Positions 17,159 to 27,989 of a stretch of DNA of 64,000 bases are shown here, in pieces; within the stretch, counting starts at the first letter, position 1; each line of letters begins with the position of its first letter. The stretch is from Planifilum fulgidum (GTDB lineage: Bacteria > Bacillota > Bacilli > Thermoactinomycetales > DSM-44946), in NCBI RefSeq assembly GCF_900113175.1, contig NZ_FOOK01000006.1, forward strand, positions 86,588-150,587, given 5' to 3'. Made by a program: the position numbers and the translations under genes. The notes under the pieces are model-generated. The model was not told the DNA's origin, ran no database searches, and worked only from the letters and a program-made list of their open reading frames with translations.

Positions 17159-17446
17159 TCAGGGGCGCCTCTGGCGAGCCAGCGCTTCCTCCGCTCTTTT
17201 CACCATCTCCTTCACCATGCGGCCGCCGATGGCACCGCCGATTTTGCCGGCCTCGGCGGCGGTCAGATCGCCGTTGTCTTCCGGTTTCAAGGGTACGCCC
17301 AACCGGCGGGCCACTTCGAACTTGACCTGTTCGGGATGTATCGGGCCCGTTCCCAGCTCCCGGCTCATCACCTGAGCCTTCAGCCGCTCCATTTCTCCGC
17401 GGGCCCGGGGCACCAGCAGCCGGTTGCGGCGACGCCTGCGCGCCAT
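17159..17446 (-). CDS. Alpha/beta-type small acid-soluble spore protein
   Basis: 95 residues. SASPs coat and protect DNA in the spore core and are degraded at germination. The family pattern is present: RELGTGPIHPEQVKFEVARRLGVPL and then AAEAGKIGGAIGGRMVKEMVKRAEEAL. An unusual very basic N-terminus (MARRRRRNRLL) precedes it. The ATG at 17446 has GGGGGTGGTGAG directly upstream; longer frames upstream have no support. The gene stands alone between the hom regulatory region and sodA. Expression is presumably by the forespore sigma factor G, though I did not identify the promoter. It is direct evidence that the organism forms spores. Confidence 0.9.
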   Translation of the reverse strand: MARRRRRNRLLVPRARGEMERLKAQVMSRELGTGPIHPEQVKFEVARRLGVPLKPEDNGDLTAAEAGKIGGAIGGRMVKEMVKRAEEALARQRRP

Positions 17447-17502
17447 CTCACCACCCCCTGGGCTTAGTGTGTCCAGCCTCCGGGCTCTCTTACACCGGCA
17501 CA

Positions 17503-17529
17503 AAAAAACCTCCGGCCGAAACCGGAGGT
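17503..17529 (-). terminator. Terminator after sodA
   Basis: On the minus strand ACCTCCGG and CCGGAGGT form an 8-bp stem (17529-17508) followed by seven T. A textbook intrinsic terminator 20 bases after the sodA stop. Confidence 0.88.
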
Positions 17530-17550
17530 CAAGGGCCCGGGATTTTCCCC

Positions 17551-18168
17551 TCATCCGCGGGCGTTCAGGTAGCGTTTGTTCACTTCTTCCCAGTTCACCA
17601 CATTCCACCAGGCCTTCACATAATCGGGCCGCTTGTTTTGGTATTTCAGGTAATAGGCATGCTCCCAAACGTCGAGGCCCAAAATCGGTTGGTCGCCGTC
17701 CATCAGCGGGTTGTCCTGGTTCGGGGTGCTGGTTACGGCCAGTTTCCCGTCGGATTTCACAACCAGCCAGGCCCAGCCGCTGCCGAAGCGGGTGAGGGCC
17801 GCCTTGGTGAATTCCTCCTGGAACTTTTCGAAGCTGCCGAAGGTTTGGTTGATCGCGTCGGCCAGCTCCCCGGTCGGTTGACCGCCGCCGTTGGGGCTCA
17901 TGATTTGCCAGAAGAGGGTGTGGTTATAGTGGCCGCCCCCGTTGTTGCGAACCGCGGTGCGGATCGATTCCGGCACCTCGTTGAGGTTGCGCAACAGATC
18001 TTCCAGCGATTTTTCGGCCAAAGCGGAATGACCTTCCAGCGCGGCGTTCAGGTTGTTCACGTAGGTGGCATGGTGACGGCCGTGATGGATCTCCATCGTC
18101 CGGGCATCGATGTGCGGTTCCAGCGCATTGGCGGGATAAGGCAGCGCGGGCAATTCAAACTTTGCCAT
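17551..18168 (-). CDS. sodA: Superoxide dismutase (Mn/Fe)
   Basis: Cytoplasmic enzyme of 205 residues that dismutates superoxide to hydrogen peroxide and oxygen. The metal ligands are recognisable: the histidine in [12 protein letters not shown], the histidine in NHTLFWQIM, and Asp plus His in the signature [15 protein letters not shown] is also typical. The ATG at 18168 gives the family start [20 protein letters not shown], with GGAGGGATC upstream. It is monocistronic with its own terminator. Residues near the metal fit the Mn type, but this is not certain from sequence. Confidence 0.96.
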   Translation of the reverse strand: MAKFELPALPYPANALEPHIDARTMEIHHGRHHATYVNNLNAALEGHSALAEKSLEDLLRNLNEVPESIRTAVRNNGGGHYNHTLFWQIMSPNGGGQPTGELADAINQTFGSFEKFQEEFTKAALTRFGSGWAWLVVKSDGKLAVTSTPNQDNPLMDGDQPILGLDVWEHAYYLKYQNKRPDYVKAWWNVVNWEEVNKRYLNARG

Positions 18169-18288
18169 ACACGTGATCCCTCCGTTATGTAGATTTGGTT
18201 CAACAGGATGGCCTGCTGCAAAGTGTCCAATCACCTATTATTATGACCCAAAATCCGGGATATGGTCAATTTTTTTTCGCGGAAAGTT

Positions 18289-19425
18289 TCAGAAGATCGC
18301 ATCCGGCAACCGGGTCACGTCCTCCAGGATGTAATCGGCGCCCAATTCCTCAAATTTCGGCCTCGCCTTTTCCCCGGTCAATCCCGTCAAGGTGGCGGCG
18401 AAACGGCATCCCATCCGGCGCGCCGCCAACAGATCGGCGACGGAATCGCCGACGATCAGCACCTCTTCGGCCCCCGGAAGCGGAAAATCGGCGTCAAGAC
18501 ACGCTTCATCCGGCGCCTTCAGGCCCAAATAGCCCTTCACATAGGTGAAGGGATGCGGCTTGCCCAGCGGAGCCCGATCGGGGTGGGACTCCTCCGCCCG
18601 AACCACCTCGCTGGCGGTGACGATCCGTTCCGGTTCGAAGGCATCCAGCAAACCCAGCGACCGGAGGGGCACCTCCGTCTCCAGGCGGGGGCGTCCCGTC
18701 CCGATCCCCAGGACGATGCCCCGGTCGCGCAGGCGGCGCAATGTCCTTTGGATCGCCTCCTTCGGGGCCAGGGGAATCTCCTGGTGAAGAAACCCCGGCT
18801 TTCCCGGCGTCCGGGGCTTGCTTCCCTCGACCCTCCGATACAAATCCTCGCCGAGATACCACTCCTGAAACGCCGATCTCCCCAGTTCCCACAGGGCGCT
18901 GTTTCGGGAAAAAACCGGCTTTTGAACGTCCAGCCAATCCTCCGCGAGCCGGTTGAGATGGAGGAGAATTTCGTGCTTTTCCGCCCGGGAAGAGGAAAAG
19001 GCGGGAATGAAGCCTTCGTAGGAAGGGCGGAAATCGATCCCGGCCTCCCGGACCACCCGGCCCAGCCCCTTCAACCGTTCCGCGTCGATCGGCTCCTCGA
19101 GCCAACTCCGGCTCCAGCCGGGCCGGATCTCCTCCAGCCGGCGGAGAAGGGACAAAAGCTGGCAGGAAAAGGTGAGAAACACCATGTCCCAGTTGGAGTT
19201 GATGCCCCGGGCCTTCAGCCAGTCCAGCACCCGGTCCTCGGCAAACACCTCCCGCCGGACCCGGCGGATGGTCCCCTCGTCGGGTTCCGGTGTGAAGTTT
19301 TCCCCGGACAATCCCAAATATTCCGGGTGGTGCAACATCTCCCACACGGTCAGGGCCGATGCGTCAAAACAGCGCTCCTCGCTGAGAAACACCCCGTCCA
19401 CGTCAAACAAGATCATCCTGTACAA
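18289..19425 (-). CDS. HAD-superfamily hydrolase
   Basis: 378 residues, larger than simple phosphoglycolate phosphatase-like enzymes. Motif I is LFDVDGVFL (nucleophile Asp), motif II lies in GIGTGRPR, the lysine in GKPHPFTYVKG, and motif III/IV is EVLIVGDSVADLLAARRMGCRF. A cap of more than 200 residues is inserted between motifs I and II. The substrate is unknown. The ORF begins with TTG (19425), which has GGGGGGAA 8 bases upstream; an ATG three codons later is the alternative. It is transcribed alone, divergently from the DeoR operon. Confidence 0.82.
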   Translation of the reverse strand: MYRMILFDVDGVFLSEERCFDASALTVWEMLHHPEYLGLSGENFTPEPDEGTIRRVRREVFAEDRVLDWLKARGINSNWDMVFLTFSCQLLSLLRRLEEIRPGWSRSWLEEPIDAERLKGLGRVVREAGIDFRPSYEGFIPAFSSSRAEKHEILLHLNRLAEDWLDVQKPVFSRNSALWELGRSAFQEWYLGEDLYRRVEGSKPRTPGKPGFLHQEIPLAPKEAIQRTLRRLRDRGIVLGIGTGRPRLETEVPLRSLGLLDAFEPERIVTASEVVRAEESHPDRAPLGKPHPFTYVKGYLGLKAPDEACLDADFPLPGAEEVLIVGDSVADLLAARRMGCRFAATLTGLTGEKARPKFEELGADYILEDVTRLPDAIF

Positions 19426-19551
19426 GTGCCGTTCCCCCCGTCATCAGCCTTTCCCTGAAACATTTCTTAATACTTTACCAGAACGGCGGAGAAAATCATA
19501 GGGGCCGTCGGCGCGCGCCCCTTCTCCCCAAAAAATGGATGAAAAAAACCG

Positions 19552-19580
19552 TTGACGAAATTTTTTCAAAGAGATATAGT
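19552..19580 (+). promoter_or_regulatory. Promoter of the DeoR-led operon
   Basis: -35 TTGACG (19552-19557) and -10 TATAGT (19575-19580) are 17 bases apart, about 90 bases upstream of the DeoR start. Confidence 0.8.
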
Positions 19581-19644
19581 GAATATCACAAAAAGAATCA
19601 CTTCAGAACACTATATAACACATGATATGTTCATTTCTGTTCAT
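19578..19644. promoter_or_regulatory. Probable operator region of the DeoR-family regulator
   Basis: Right after the -10 box comes the small dyad GTGAATATCAC (19579-19589). Further down, TGTTCAT occurs twice, at 19628-19634 and 19638-19644, i.e. one helical turn apart. DeoR-type repressors often bind such short repeats. Binding is inferred, not shown. Confidence 0.45.
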
Positions 19645-19667
19645 AATCAAAGGAGCGAAACCGGTCC

Positions 19668-20450
19668 ATGTTGTCCGCCGAGCGAAGACGATTGATCCTG
19701 AAACAGATTGAGACGGAGGGTTCCGCCCAGATCAACCAATTGGCCGAGCGGTTCGGCGTGTCCGCGATGACCATCCGGCGGGATCTGGATGTGCTGGAGG
19801 CGGAACGAAGAATCGTCCGTACCCGCGGAGGAGCCATGCTGCGGGAAGATCCCCGGCGCGAGTTTCCCCACCGGTGGAAAGATGAGAGAAATCAGCCGGC
19901 CAAGGAAGCGATCGCCCGCCGGGCCGTCGCTCTGATCGGGTCGGGACAAAGCGTCATCCTCGATGCCGGTTCGACCAACTTGCGGCTGGCCCGGCAGATG
20001 ACTTCCCTCCAAGACGTCATGCTGATCACGAACGATTTGAAAATCGCCTTGGAATTGGGCGACGTCGAAAGCCTTCACGTGGTGCTGACCGGGGGACAGC
20101 TGAAACCCAAGGTATACAGCCTCGAAGGGCACCACGGCGTGGCGATGCTGTCCGGATTCAACGTGGACACGGCGTTTATCGGTTGCGATGCCTTCGATCT
20201 GGAACGCGGCGCCATGACCAACAGCATGACCAAGATCACCATGAAACAGGCGATGATGAAAAGCGCCAGGCGAAGGGTGCTGCTGGCCGATTCCAGCAAA
20301 TTTGAACAGCGGGCGCTCCTCTCCTTTGCGGACCTGACCGATTTCCACACCATCATCACCGATGACGGCATCCCCCCGGAGAGCGCCGAAGCCTGCCAAA
20401 AGGCGGGCATCGAAGTGATCATCGCTCCGAAGGAGGAAAGCGCAACATGA
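19668..20450 (+). CDS. DeoR/GlpR-family transcriptional repressor
   Basis: 260 residues with the classic layout. An N-terminal winged helix starts MLSAERRRLILKQIETEG and carries SAMTIRRDLDVLE. A sugar-phosphate-sensing domain follows, with ILDAGSTNLRLARQM and VDTAFIGCDAFDLERG near the effector pocket. It heads an operon with a kinase, a dehydrogenase and a permease and overlaps the kinase start by four bases. The likely job is to repress the operon until a phosphorylated intermediate of the pathway accumulates. Confidence 0.92.
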   Translation: MLSAERRRLILKQIETEGSAQINQLAERFGVSAMTIRRDLDVLEAERRIVRTRGGAMLREDPRREFPHRWKDERNQPAKEAIARRAVALIGSGQSVILDAGSTNLRLARQMTSLQDVMLITNDLKIALELGDVESLHVVLTGGQLKPKVYSLEGHHGVAMLSGFNVDTAFIGCDAFDLERGAMTNSMTKITMKQAMMKSARRRVLLADSSKFEQRALLSFADLTDFHTIITDDGIPPESAEACQKAGIEVIIAPKEESAT

Positions 20451-21702
20451 CCCGGCTGGCGGTGATCGCCGACGACATCACCGGGGCCAACGCGACCGGG
20501 GTCCTCCTCCGCAAAAAGGGATGGAGGGTGGCGGCGCTGTTGGACCACCGCGCATCCCTTGACCGCCTGTCCTCCTGGGACGGCATCGTGTGGAACGCCA
20601 ACTCCCGGCTTCTCCCCGCCGGGGAAGCGGGAAAGCGGGTCCGGGGGATGGCCCGCCGGCTCCGGGATCTGCCCTTCGGCGAGACCCTGCAACTGGCCAA
20701 GCGGATCGACAGCACCCTGCGGGGCGCCATCGGCGCCGAAACCGAAGCGATGCTGCAGGCTTGCCCCGGGGATGCGGTGGCGGCGGTCGTGCCCGCCTTC
20801 CCGGCATCCGGGAGGATCACGAGGGGGAAGACGCTGTTCGTCCACGGCGTCCCCGTCCACCAAACGGAGGTCGGGAGGGACCTCTTCTCCCCGGTTCGCA
20901 CCTCCGATGTCGTCGAATTGATCCGGTCCCAGACCTCTCTGCCGGTGGAATGGGTGGAAACGGGAAAAGCCCCTCACCTGGCGGAAGCTCTGTCCAAAGC
21001 GGTGGCGCAGGGAGCCAAAATCGTGGTCTGCGACGCCGCGTCGGAACGGGACATTGAGGCCCTCGCCGAGGCCTGGGCCGCCCTGGAGATCCCCCTTCTT
21101 CCCGTCGATCCGGGTCCCTTTACGGCGGCATACGCCACCGCCAAAGCCTCGATGAAAAAACGCCTGCTGCTGATCGCCGGCACCCCGGCGCCCACCACCC
21201 GCGAACAATTGGAGGTGGTCCAAAGCGCCTTTTCTCCGGGCGTCATCGATGTGGACCTGAACCGGCTGGTGCAGGAGGATGATTTCCGCCGGACCGTCGA
21301 TGAAATCGGCGCCCGGATGGACCGCCTGCTGCGGGGTCATTTCCTTCTTTTGCTGCGGACGGACCGGATCCCCTACTCCGGCCCAAATCCCGCCTTCGCC
21401 CTTGCCCGGGCCGTTCGAAGATGGATCGCCTCCCGCCCCTTTGACGGACTGTTTTTGTCCGGGGGTGAAGTGGCCGCCGCCGTCCTGAGGGAATTGGGGG
21501 CGGAAGCCGTGGAACTGCTGGAGGAGATCCTTCCCCTGGCGGTAATGGCCCGGATCATCGGCGGTCCCTTCGAAGGCATGAACATCGCCACCAAAGGGGG
21601 AGCGGCGGGCGGCCGGGAGGCCATCGTCGCCTGTGTCCGTTCCCTGCTGAAAGCCCCCCATCCCCCGCGAAACAACAAACAGACCGCACAGGAGGAGTGG
21701 AG

Positions 21703-21706
<4 letters not shown>
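20447..21706 (+). CDS. dtnK: Four-carbon acid sugar kinase (DUF1537 family)
   Basis: 419 residues. N-terminal domain LAVIADDITGANATGVLL and LAKRIDSTLRGAIGAE; C-terminal nucleotide-binding domain with FDGLFLSGGEVAAAVLRELG and IIGGPFEGMNIATKGGAAG. The family (OtnK, DtnK) phosphorylates four-carbon sugar acids such as D-threonate or erythronate at the 4-position using ATP. It sits next to a PdxA2-like dehydrogenase, which is the known pairing for D-threonate and D-erythronate breakdown. It overlaps both neighbours by four bases. The symbol is by context; the exact stereoisomer used is not determined. Confidence 0.85.
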
Positions 21707-22713
<1,007 letters not shown>

Positions 22714-22756
22714 CGGAGCTTTCCGGGGGTCCCCCACGTCCACCTCGGGATGGAAG

Positions 22757-22782
22757 CGGTTCCTAAAGGAGGTGAGGAACCG
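22757..22782 (+). other. Intercistronic hairpin with a Shine-Dalgarno-like loop
   Basis: CGGTTCCT (22757-22764) and AGGAACCG (22775-22782) form a perfect 8-bp stem. Its loop is AAAGGAGGTG, a full ribosome binding consensus with no start codon in reach. The real start of the next gene lies 58 bases later with its own site. Confidence 0.45.
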
Positions 22783-22839
22783 GGCAGGAGGTCACAGATT
22801 TTCCGGATGCAAAACCGTTTTTTCAGGGAGGGATTTCAA

Positions 22840-24210
22840 ATGGAAGCAACCGGAGGTCAAATGATTCTCGGACTACTTGTCGGAATCTTCGCGTTAGTCT
22901 TTCTGGTCCTCCGCACCAAGGTCCACGCCTTTCCGGCCCTGATCATCGCAGCCTCCTTGACGGGACTCATCGGGGGCATGACGCCTCCCGACGTGGTGAA
23001 TGCGATCACGGCCGGCTTCGGAAACACCCTCGGCTCCATCGGGCTGGTCATCGGTTTCGGAGTGATGATGGGGCGCATTCTGGAGGTGTCCGGCGCCTCG
23101 GAGCGGATGGCCTACAGCTTTCTCAAATGGCTGGGGAAGCGGAAAGAGGAATGGGCGCTGGCCCTGACCGGTTACGTCGTCTCCATTCCGATCTTTGTGG
23201 ACTCCGCCTTCGTCATCTTAACCCCGCTGGCGAAAGCGCTCTCATCCAAGACGGGGAAATCGGTCGTCGGCTTGGGAGTCGCCCTGGGGATCGGCTTGAC
23301 GGCGACCCATCACCTGGTTCCTCCCACCCCCGGCCCCCTGGGAGTGGCGGGAATCTTCGGAGTGGACATCGGCGTGATGATTTTAACCGGCCTGCTCTTC
23401 GGGATTCCCGTCTTCATCACCGGCATCTACTATTCGAAATGGCTCGGAAAAAGGATTTATCAATTGCCCGATGAAACGGGGCTCGGATGGGTGCGGCCCG
23501 ACCGGCCGAAAACCTATCAGGAATTGCTCGAATTGGAAGAGAAAAAAGACCTTCCGTCCTTGACCCGTTCGCTGGCCCCCATCGTGGTTCCGATCTTGCT
23601 GATCTTCGTCAACACGACCATCAGCGCCCTGGAACTTGAGAGCGGCATCTACGATTACCTGATGTTCGTCGGATCCCCCGTCATCGCCGTCGGCCTGGGA
23701 CTTTTGATCGCCATTTACGGTTTGGTCCGCCACCTCCGCCGTTCGGAAGCCCTGGACCGGATGGAAGAGGGAATCCGTTCCGCCGGGATCATCCTGCTCG
23801 TCACCGGCGCCGGCGGAGCCCTGGGAAACGTCCTGCGGGAAAGCGGGACCGGCGAGGCGATCGCCAAGTGGATCGCCGACACCTCCCTGCCGGCCGTCCT
23901 GCTTCCCTTCGTCATCGCCAGCCTGGTTCGGCTGATCCAGGGAAGCGGCACGGTGGCGATGATCACCGCCGCCTCCATTTCCGCACCGATCCTGAGCGGC
24001 CTGGAGGTCAACATGGTGCTGGCGGCACAGGGGGCGGCGATCGGCTCCATGGTCTTCTCCTACTTCAACGACAGCATGTTCTGGGTCGCCAACCGGATGT
24101 TGGGGATTCGCGACACCAAGGAGCAGATTCTCACCTGGTCGGTGCCGACCACCCTCGCCTGGCTGGTTGCGCTGATCATGCTCCTCATCGCCACCGCACT
24201 GTTCGGATAA
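22840..24210 (+). CDS. GntP-family organic acid permease
   Basis: 456 residues with about 12 membrane segments, of the gluconate:proton symporter (GntP) family. Signatures are PALIIAASLTGLIGGM, ATHHLVPPTPGPLGVAGIFG and LIQGSGTVAMITAASISAPI. As the last gene of the DeoR-kinase-PdxA2 operon it is the obvious uptake system for the sugar acid substrate. The ATG at 22840 has AGGGAGGG eight bases upstream; an ATG at 22750 is in frame but would add a polar 30-residue extension. A GC-rich hairpin follows about 85 bases after the stop. Confidence 0.9.
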   Translation: MEATGGQMILGLLVGIFALVFLVLRTKVHAFPALIIAASLTGLIGGMTPPDVVNAITAGFGNTLGSIGLVIGFGVMMGRILEVSGASERMAYSFLKWLGKRKEEWALALTGYVVSIPIFVDSAFVILTPLAKALSSKTGKSVVGLGVALGIGLTATHHLVPPTPGPLGVAGIFGVDIGVMILTGLLFGIPVFITGIYYSKWLGKRIYQLPDETGLGWVRPDRPKTYQELLELEEKKDLPSLTRSLAPIVVPILLIFVNTTISALELESGIYDYLMFVGSPVIAVGLGLLIAIYGLVRHLRRSEALDRMEEGIRSAGIILLVTGAGGALGNVLRESGTGEAIAKWIADTSLPAVLLPFVIASLVRLIQGSGTVAMITAASISAPILSGLEVNMVLAAQGAAIGSMVFSYFNDSMFWVANRMLGIRDTKEQILTWSVPTTLAWLVALIMLLIATALFG

Positions 24211-24296
24211 AGGGAAATTCGATCCCGTTCAACTGCGAACATCCGGAACGCCTTGGCGGGAGTGCGCCCCATCTCCGCCCTCCCCTTCCAAGCAAC

Positions 24297-24323
24297 AAGC
24301 CGGTCCCTTTCGGGGACCGGCTT
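24297..24323 (+). terminator. Terminator of the threonate-type operon
   Basis: AAGCCGGTCCC (24297-24307) pairs with GGGACCGGCTT (24313-24323). Strong 11-bp stem with no T-run after it. Confidence 0.6.
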
Positions 24324-24626
24324 GAGCCGCTGGCAGACGAACTCCGCGCCAAAGCGCTGCAAAAAGATGTTGAAAGGTGGAGGCTTACCGCCGAATACCT
24401 TTGCTGTCGCAACGGGACAAAGCAGGAAGCCCCCCTTCGGCATCGGACAGGGATTGTTCACAACGCTTCCCAACAGGGCGGAGATGCGGCAGAGGGCGCT
24501 CGCCGGAAAATCCGGCCCTCCCGAAACCGGTCCATGACCCGACGCCGTCGGGGGACGACCCGTGTGCCGCAGACCTTTCTCCGAAAACGGAGCCCGCGGT
24601 GCAAACCGCCGACCCGGTTCCGATCC
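24324..24626. other. Spacer, no gene seen
   Basis: About 300 bases between convergent genes. The open frames here lack protein-like sequence, and I see no RNA gene or repeat. Confidence 0.45.
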
Positions 24627-25697
24627 TCAACCGATCCGCTCCTTGAAGTCGAGCAAAATCCTTACGAATTCCCGCGGCTTTTCGAAGTGGAAATTGTGAC
24701 CGGAATCCACCTTGATGAGCCGGTTGTTTTTGAGAAGAGTGTGGGCTCTTCGGGCGTCCTTTCCGTCCATGGCGGCCAGCAGGATGCCGTTTTCGTCATA
24801 GGACCAGTTGGCCAGGATGAGGACAGTGGGCTTTTCGATCTTTTTCAGCACCGCGGCGTGATCAAATCCCTCATTCCAGGAACCGTCGTAGAAGGCGGCA
24901 CCGAAGCGGGGATCGTAATCGGGCAGGGTCCGGAATCCTTCGTTCATCACCGGGGGCATAAACCAGTACCGGAGGGGGCGGTCCCTGTGCTTTTTCCGGT
25001 AGTTCTCCGCATACCGGATCATTCCCGGCCGGGCGTCCTGAAAAAACTTCAGGAGGTAGCTGTTTCTCACGTAGTAGAGGGTAAAGTCGCTCTCCTCCCC
25101 CTGTTGGACAAAGCGGTGGCAGATGGTGCTCAGATCCACATAATTGAAGGTTTTCTCGGCCCGGGGAAAAAGGGTGGTGAAGAGGGGCGGATCTTCAAAC
25201 ACCGCCCCCCGGACCCATTCGGGATAGTGGGCCGCAAGCCACACCGCGAGAAGCCCGCCGGAGGAGTGGCCGGACACCACCGCCGGCTCTCCGATCACCT
25301 GCCGGATAAATTGGGCCAAATCCCGGCCCATGGCCCTGGCGCTGTATTTCCGGGGATCCTTATCGGATTTCCCGTGGCCGTGGCAGTCGACCACAAACAC
25401 GTGATATTCCTCCGCCAGGTCCGGCAACACCCGGGCATAACTGGTCCAATCCATGATCTGGCCGTGGATCAACAACAGCGCCGGACCGTTGTCGGGCCCC
25501 TCGGCGTAATGGATGCGGGAACCGCCTACGGTCACATCCTTCTCGACAAACCCGGCCCGTTTCACCTCGGCCATGGCCCGGTCGTGATAGGTCAGATTAT
25601 TGTACACATAAACGCCGAAGGCGGCACCGAGCAGAAGGACCAGCCCCATCAGCGCCTTGAGTACGATTCCAAACGCCCTTTTCATCCCCGATCTCAT
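24627..25697 (-). CDS. Membrane-anchored alpha/beta hydrolase
   Basis: 356 residues. One N-terminal membrane helix (VLKALMGLVLLLGAAFGVYV) is followed by an alpha/beta-hydrolase domain facing outward. HG of the oxyanion region is in LLLIHGQIMDW, the nucleophile elbow is SGHSSGG, and the catalytic His is probably in DSGHNFHFE near the end. A long cap region lies between residues 195 and 290. The substrate is unknown. The ATG at 25697 has AAGGGAG 9 bases upstream. The gene follows the phosphatase/nuclease-like gene by about 120 bases on the same strand. Confidence 0.82.
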   Translation of the reverse strand: MRSGMKRAFGIVLKALMGLVLLLGAAFGVYVYNNLTYHDRAMAEVKRAGFVEKDVTVGGSRIHYAEGPDNGPALLLIHGQIMDWTSYARVLPDLAEEYHVFVVDCHGHGKSDKDPRKYSARAMGRDLAQFIRQVIGEPAVVSGHSSGGLLAVWLAAHYPEWVRGAVFEDPPLFTTLFPRAEKTFNYVDLSTICHRFVQQGEESDFTLYYVRNSYLLKFFQDARPGMIRYAENYRKKHRDRPLRYWFMPPVMNEGFRTLPDYDPRFGAAFYDGSWNEGFDHAAVLKKIEKPTVLILANWSYDENGILLAAMDGKDARRAHTLLKNNRLIKVDSGHNFHFEKPREFVRILLDFKERIG

Positions 25698-25820
25698 GCT
25701 GCATCGCTCCCTTGTTGTTTCGATGAAAAGGCCTGTGCGGGGCAGAGAGGCCCCAAAGCTCCGCGACCCGCCCAAAGGCTTCACACCGGGCCAAACCGGC
25801 TCCTTTTCGATCCCCGGCAA

Positions 25821-26666
25821 TCACTCAACCCACAAGGTGGAAAGAACCGCGTAGTGATCCGAGCCCTCCCCTTCGATGACCCGGCTGTCCAGCACGCGAA
25901 TGTCCGGCGAAGCGAAGATGTAGTCGATCCGACGCACCGGATCGGGAACGGGGAAGGTGTAACCGTCCCCCTCGCCCGCCGCCTCGAAGGTGTCCGTCAG
26001 GACCTCCCTCAACCGGTCGATTTCGGGGGCATCGGGCAGGGCATTCATGTCCCCGGCCAGGACGACGGGATGACGGGCAGAACCCATGATCTCCAGCATT
26101 TCCTCCGCCTCCAGCAGCCGCACCTCCGGATCCAGCCAAGACAGGTGGGTGTTAAAAAGGTGGATCTTCCGCCCGTGGAGGTTGATCACCGCCTCCGGAA
26201 ACCCGGGCAGTTTCTGCACGCCCTTTTCCGGCTCCAGGGAACTGATGCGGGAGAGTTCGTGGTTTTTGAAGCGGGTGATCGGATAACGGCTCAAAATCGC
26301 CAATCCGTACTCCCGCCGCGGCTTGCCGGGCTCCGGGGGATCCAGCGAATAGATGGGGGCAAACCGCACCCGCATGTTCAACTTTTCCCCCAATGCCGCC
26401 GCCTGATCCACAAAATCGCTGCGGGCATCCCAGTGTTTGTCCACCTCCTGGAGGGCGACCACATCCGCACCGCTCCGGCGGATCACCCCGGCGATGCGAT
26501 CCAGGTCGAGACGGCCGTCATGCCCGACGCCGTGGGCGATGTTGTAGGTGAGAACCTTGACCGCGCGCCCCTTGGGCGGGACGGCATCTCCCGCCTCGGC
26601 GCCAAAGGCGGGCAGCATTCCCAGCACCGCCACCATCAACCAACCGCGAAGGAGTTTCGCCAACAT
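25821..26666 (-). CDS. Secreted endonuclease/exonuclease/phosphatase family protein
   Basis: 281 residues with a signal peptide (residues 1 to about 25, cleavage near FGAEAG). The EEP fold motifs are VLTYNIAHGVG, VVALQEVDKHW, LFNTHLSWLDPEVR, VVLAGDMNALPDAPE, RRIDYIFAS and SDHYAVLSTL. The histidine and aspartate pairs of the active site (NTHL, GDMN, SDH) are intact. Members include DNases, sphingomyelinases and phosphoinositide phosphatases; which one cannot be decided. AGAGGTG lies seven bases before the ATG. Confidence 0.86.
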   Translation of the reverse strand: MLAKLLRGWLMVAVLGMLPAFGAEAGDAVPPKGRAVKVLTYNIAHGVGHDGRLDLDRIAGVIRRSGADVVALQEVDKHWDARSDFVDQAAALGEKLNMRVRFAPIYSLDPPEPGKPRREYGLAILSRYPITRFKNHELSRISSLEPEKGVQKLPGFPEAVINLHGRKIHLFNTHLSWLDPEVRLLEAEEMLEIMGSARHPVVLAGDMNALPDAPEIDRLREVLTDTFEAAGEGDGYTFPVPDPVRRIDYIFASPDIRVLDSRVIEGEGSDHYAVLSTLWVE

Positions 26667-26792
26667 GTTCCGGCACCTCTTTCAAGATGATAGTTTTGCG
26701 AAAAGGTTTCATCTGAGTCGAGATTCGCCGGATTGGCATTCTTTTCCTCCGCGTGCGCGGAAGTTTTTCCGGCCGCGCAAGGGCGGCGGCGC

Positions 26793-27989
26793 TCACTCGT
26801 ACCGCAGACACTCGATGGGATCGAGGCGGGCCGCCTTGTTGGCGGGAAGAAGGCCGAAGACGACGCCGAAAAGGACGGAGAAGAGGAGGCCGCCCAGGGC
26901 GACGGGAAGGGAGACCGTCGCCGGCCACGGGGAAAGAAGGGAGATCAGTCCCGAAACGCCGTAACCGATCAGGATGCCGATCGCCCCGCCGATGACAGTG
27001 AGGGTGATCGACTCGATCAAAAATTGCAGGAGGATCTGGGCGCGCGTCGCCCCCATGGCCATGCGGATGCCGATTTCCCGCGTTCTCTCGGTCACGGAGA
27101 CCAGCATGATATTCATCACGCCGATGCCGCCCACCAGCAGGGAGATGCCGCCGATGCTGCCGATCACGATGGTCATGATCCGGGCGACGCGGGAAATCCC
27201 CTCGGTGATCTGCTCCAGATTGAGCACCTGATAGCCGTCGTCCGTGTTATGCCGCCGGTTGAGGAGATCGACCGCCTTTTCTCCGGCGGCCTCGATTTGT
27301 TCAGGGCTTTCCGCCTGAAGGATCAGCTGGCTGATCCTTCCCTGGCCGAACACCCTCTGCCAGGTCCGGTACGGCAGATAGATTTCCGTCTGCTGAAAGC
27401 CGGAAAAGAGCCCCTCCACCGGCTCCAGCACGCCCTTCACCACCACCGGCCGATCGCCGATCCGGATGATGCTTCCCACCGGATTTTTTCCGTCGAACAG
27501 CTCGTCCCGGATGTCGGCGCTGACAAGCGCCCCGGCGCTCCCGCTCAGAAAGTCGGAGGTGCGAAAGCCGCTCCCCTCGCTCAGTTTCCGCTGATCCATC
27601 TCCAGGATGCCGTTGTTGTTGATGCCGAAGACGACCGCCCCTTCCATCCGCTCGCCCCGGTAGCGGATATCGGCGGTGCTGTAACTGACGGCAAAAACCC
27701 GCTTCACCTCCGGCAACCGCTCCAGGGCCCGGATATCCTCTTCGGTAAACAGGTCGTCGGGAAGCGCCCCCCCTTCGTTCAACTGCATCTCCGGGCCGGG
27801 CATCACCGTGATGGTGTTGCCGGTTCCGGCGAAGGCCTCGGTCAGCTGGGCCTCGCCCCCCTGGCCGATGGAGACGATGATGATCACCGAAGCCACGCCG
27901 ATGACAATCCCCAGCATGGTGAGAAAGGAGCGCAATTTGTGGGCGAAGATGGAATCAAGGGCCATTTTGACGTTTTCCCACACGCTCAT
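26793..27989 (-). CDS. yknZ: YknZ/MacB-type ABC transporter permease
   Basis: 398 residues. A first helix ([20 protein letters not shown]) is followed by a MacB periplasmic-type domain and three C-terminal FtsX helices with the motif [22 protein letters not shown]. In Bacillus subtilis YknWXYZ protects the cell against the killing factor SdpC; here the gene order W-X-Y-Z is the same. The start overlaps the ATPase stop (ATGA). The protein is the usual length. Substrate inferred from the B. subtilis system only. Confidence 0.92.
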   Translation of the reverse strand: MSVWENVKMALDSIFAHKLRSFLTMLGIVIGVASVIIIVSIGQGGEAQLTEAFAGTGNTITVMPGPEMQLNEGGALPDDLFTEEDIRALERLPEVKRVFAVSYSTADIRYRGERMEGAVVFGINNNGILEMDQRKLSEGSGFRTSDFLSGSAGALVSADIRDELFDGKNPVGSIIRIGDRPVVVKGVLEPVEGLFSGFQQTEIYLPYRTWQRVFGQGRISQLILQAESPEQIEAAGEKAVDLLNRRHNTDDGYQVLNLEQITEGISRVARIMTIVIGSIGGISLLVGGIGVMNIMLVSVTERTREIGIRMAMGATRAQILLQFLIESITLTVIGGAIGILIGYGVSGLISLLSPWPATVSLPVALGGLLFSVLFGVVFGLLPANKAARLDPIECLRYE

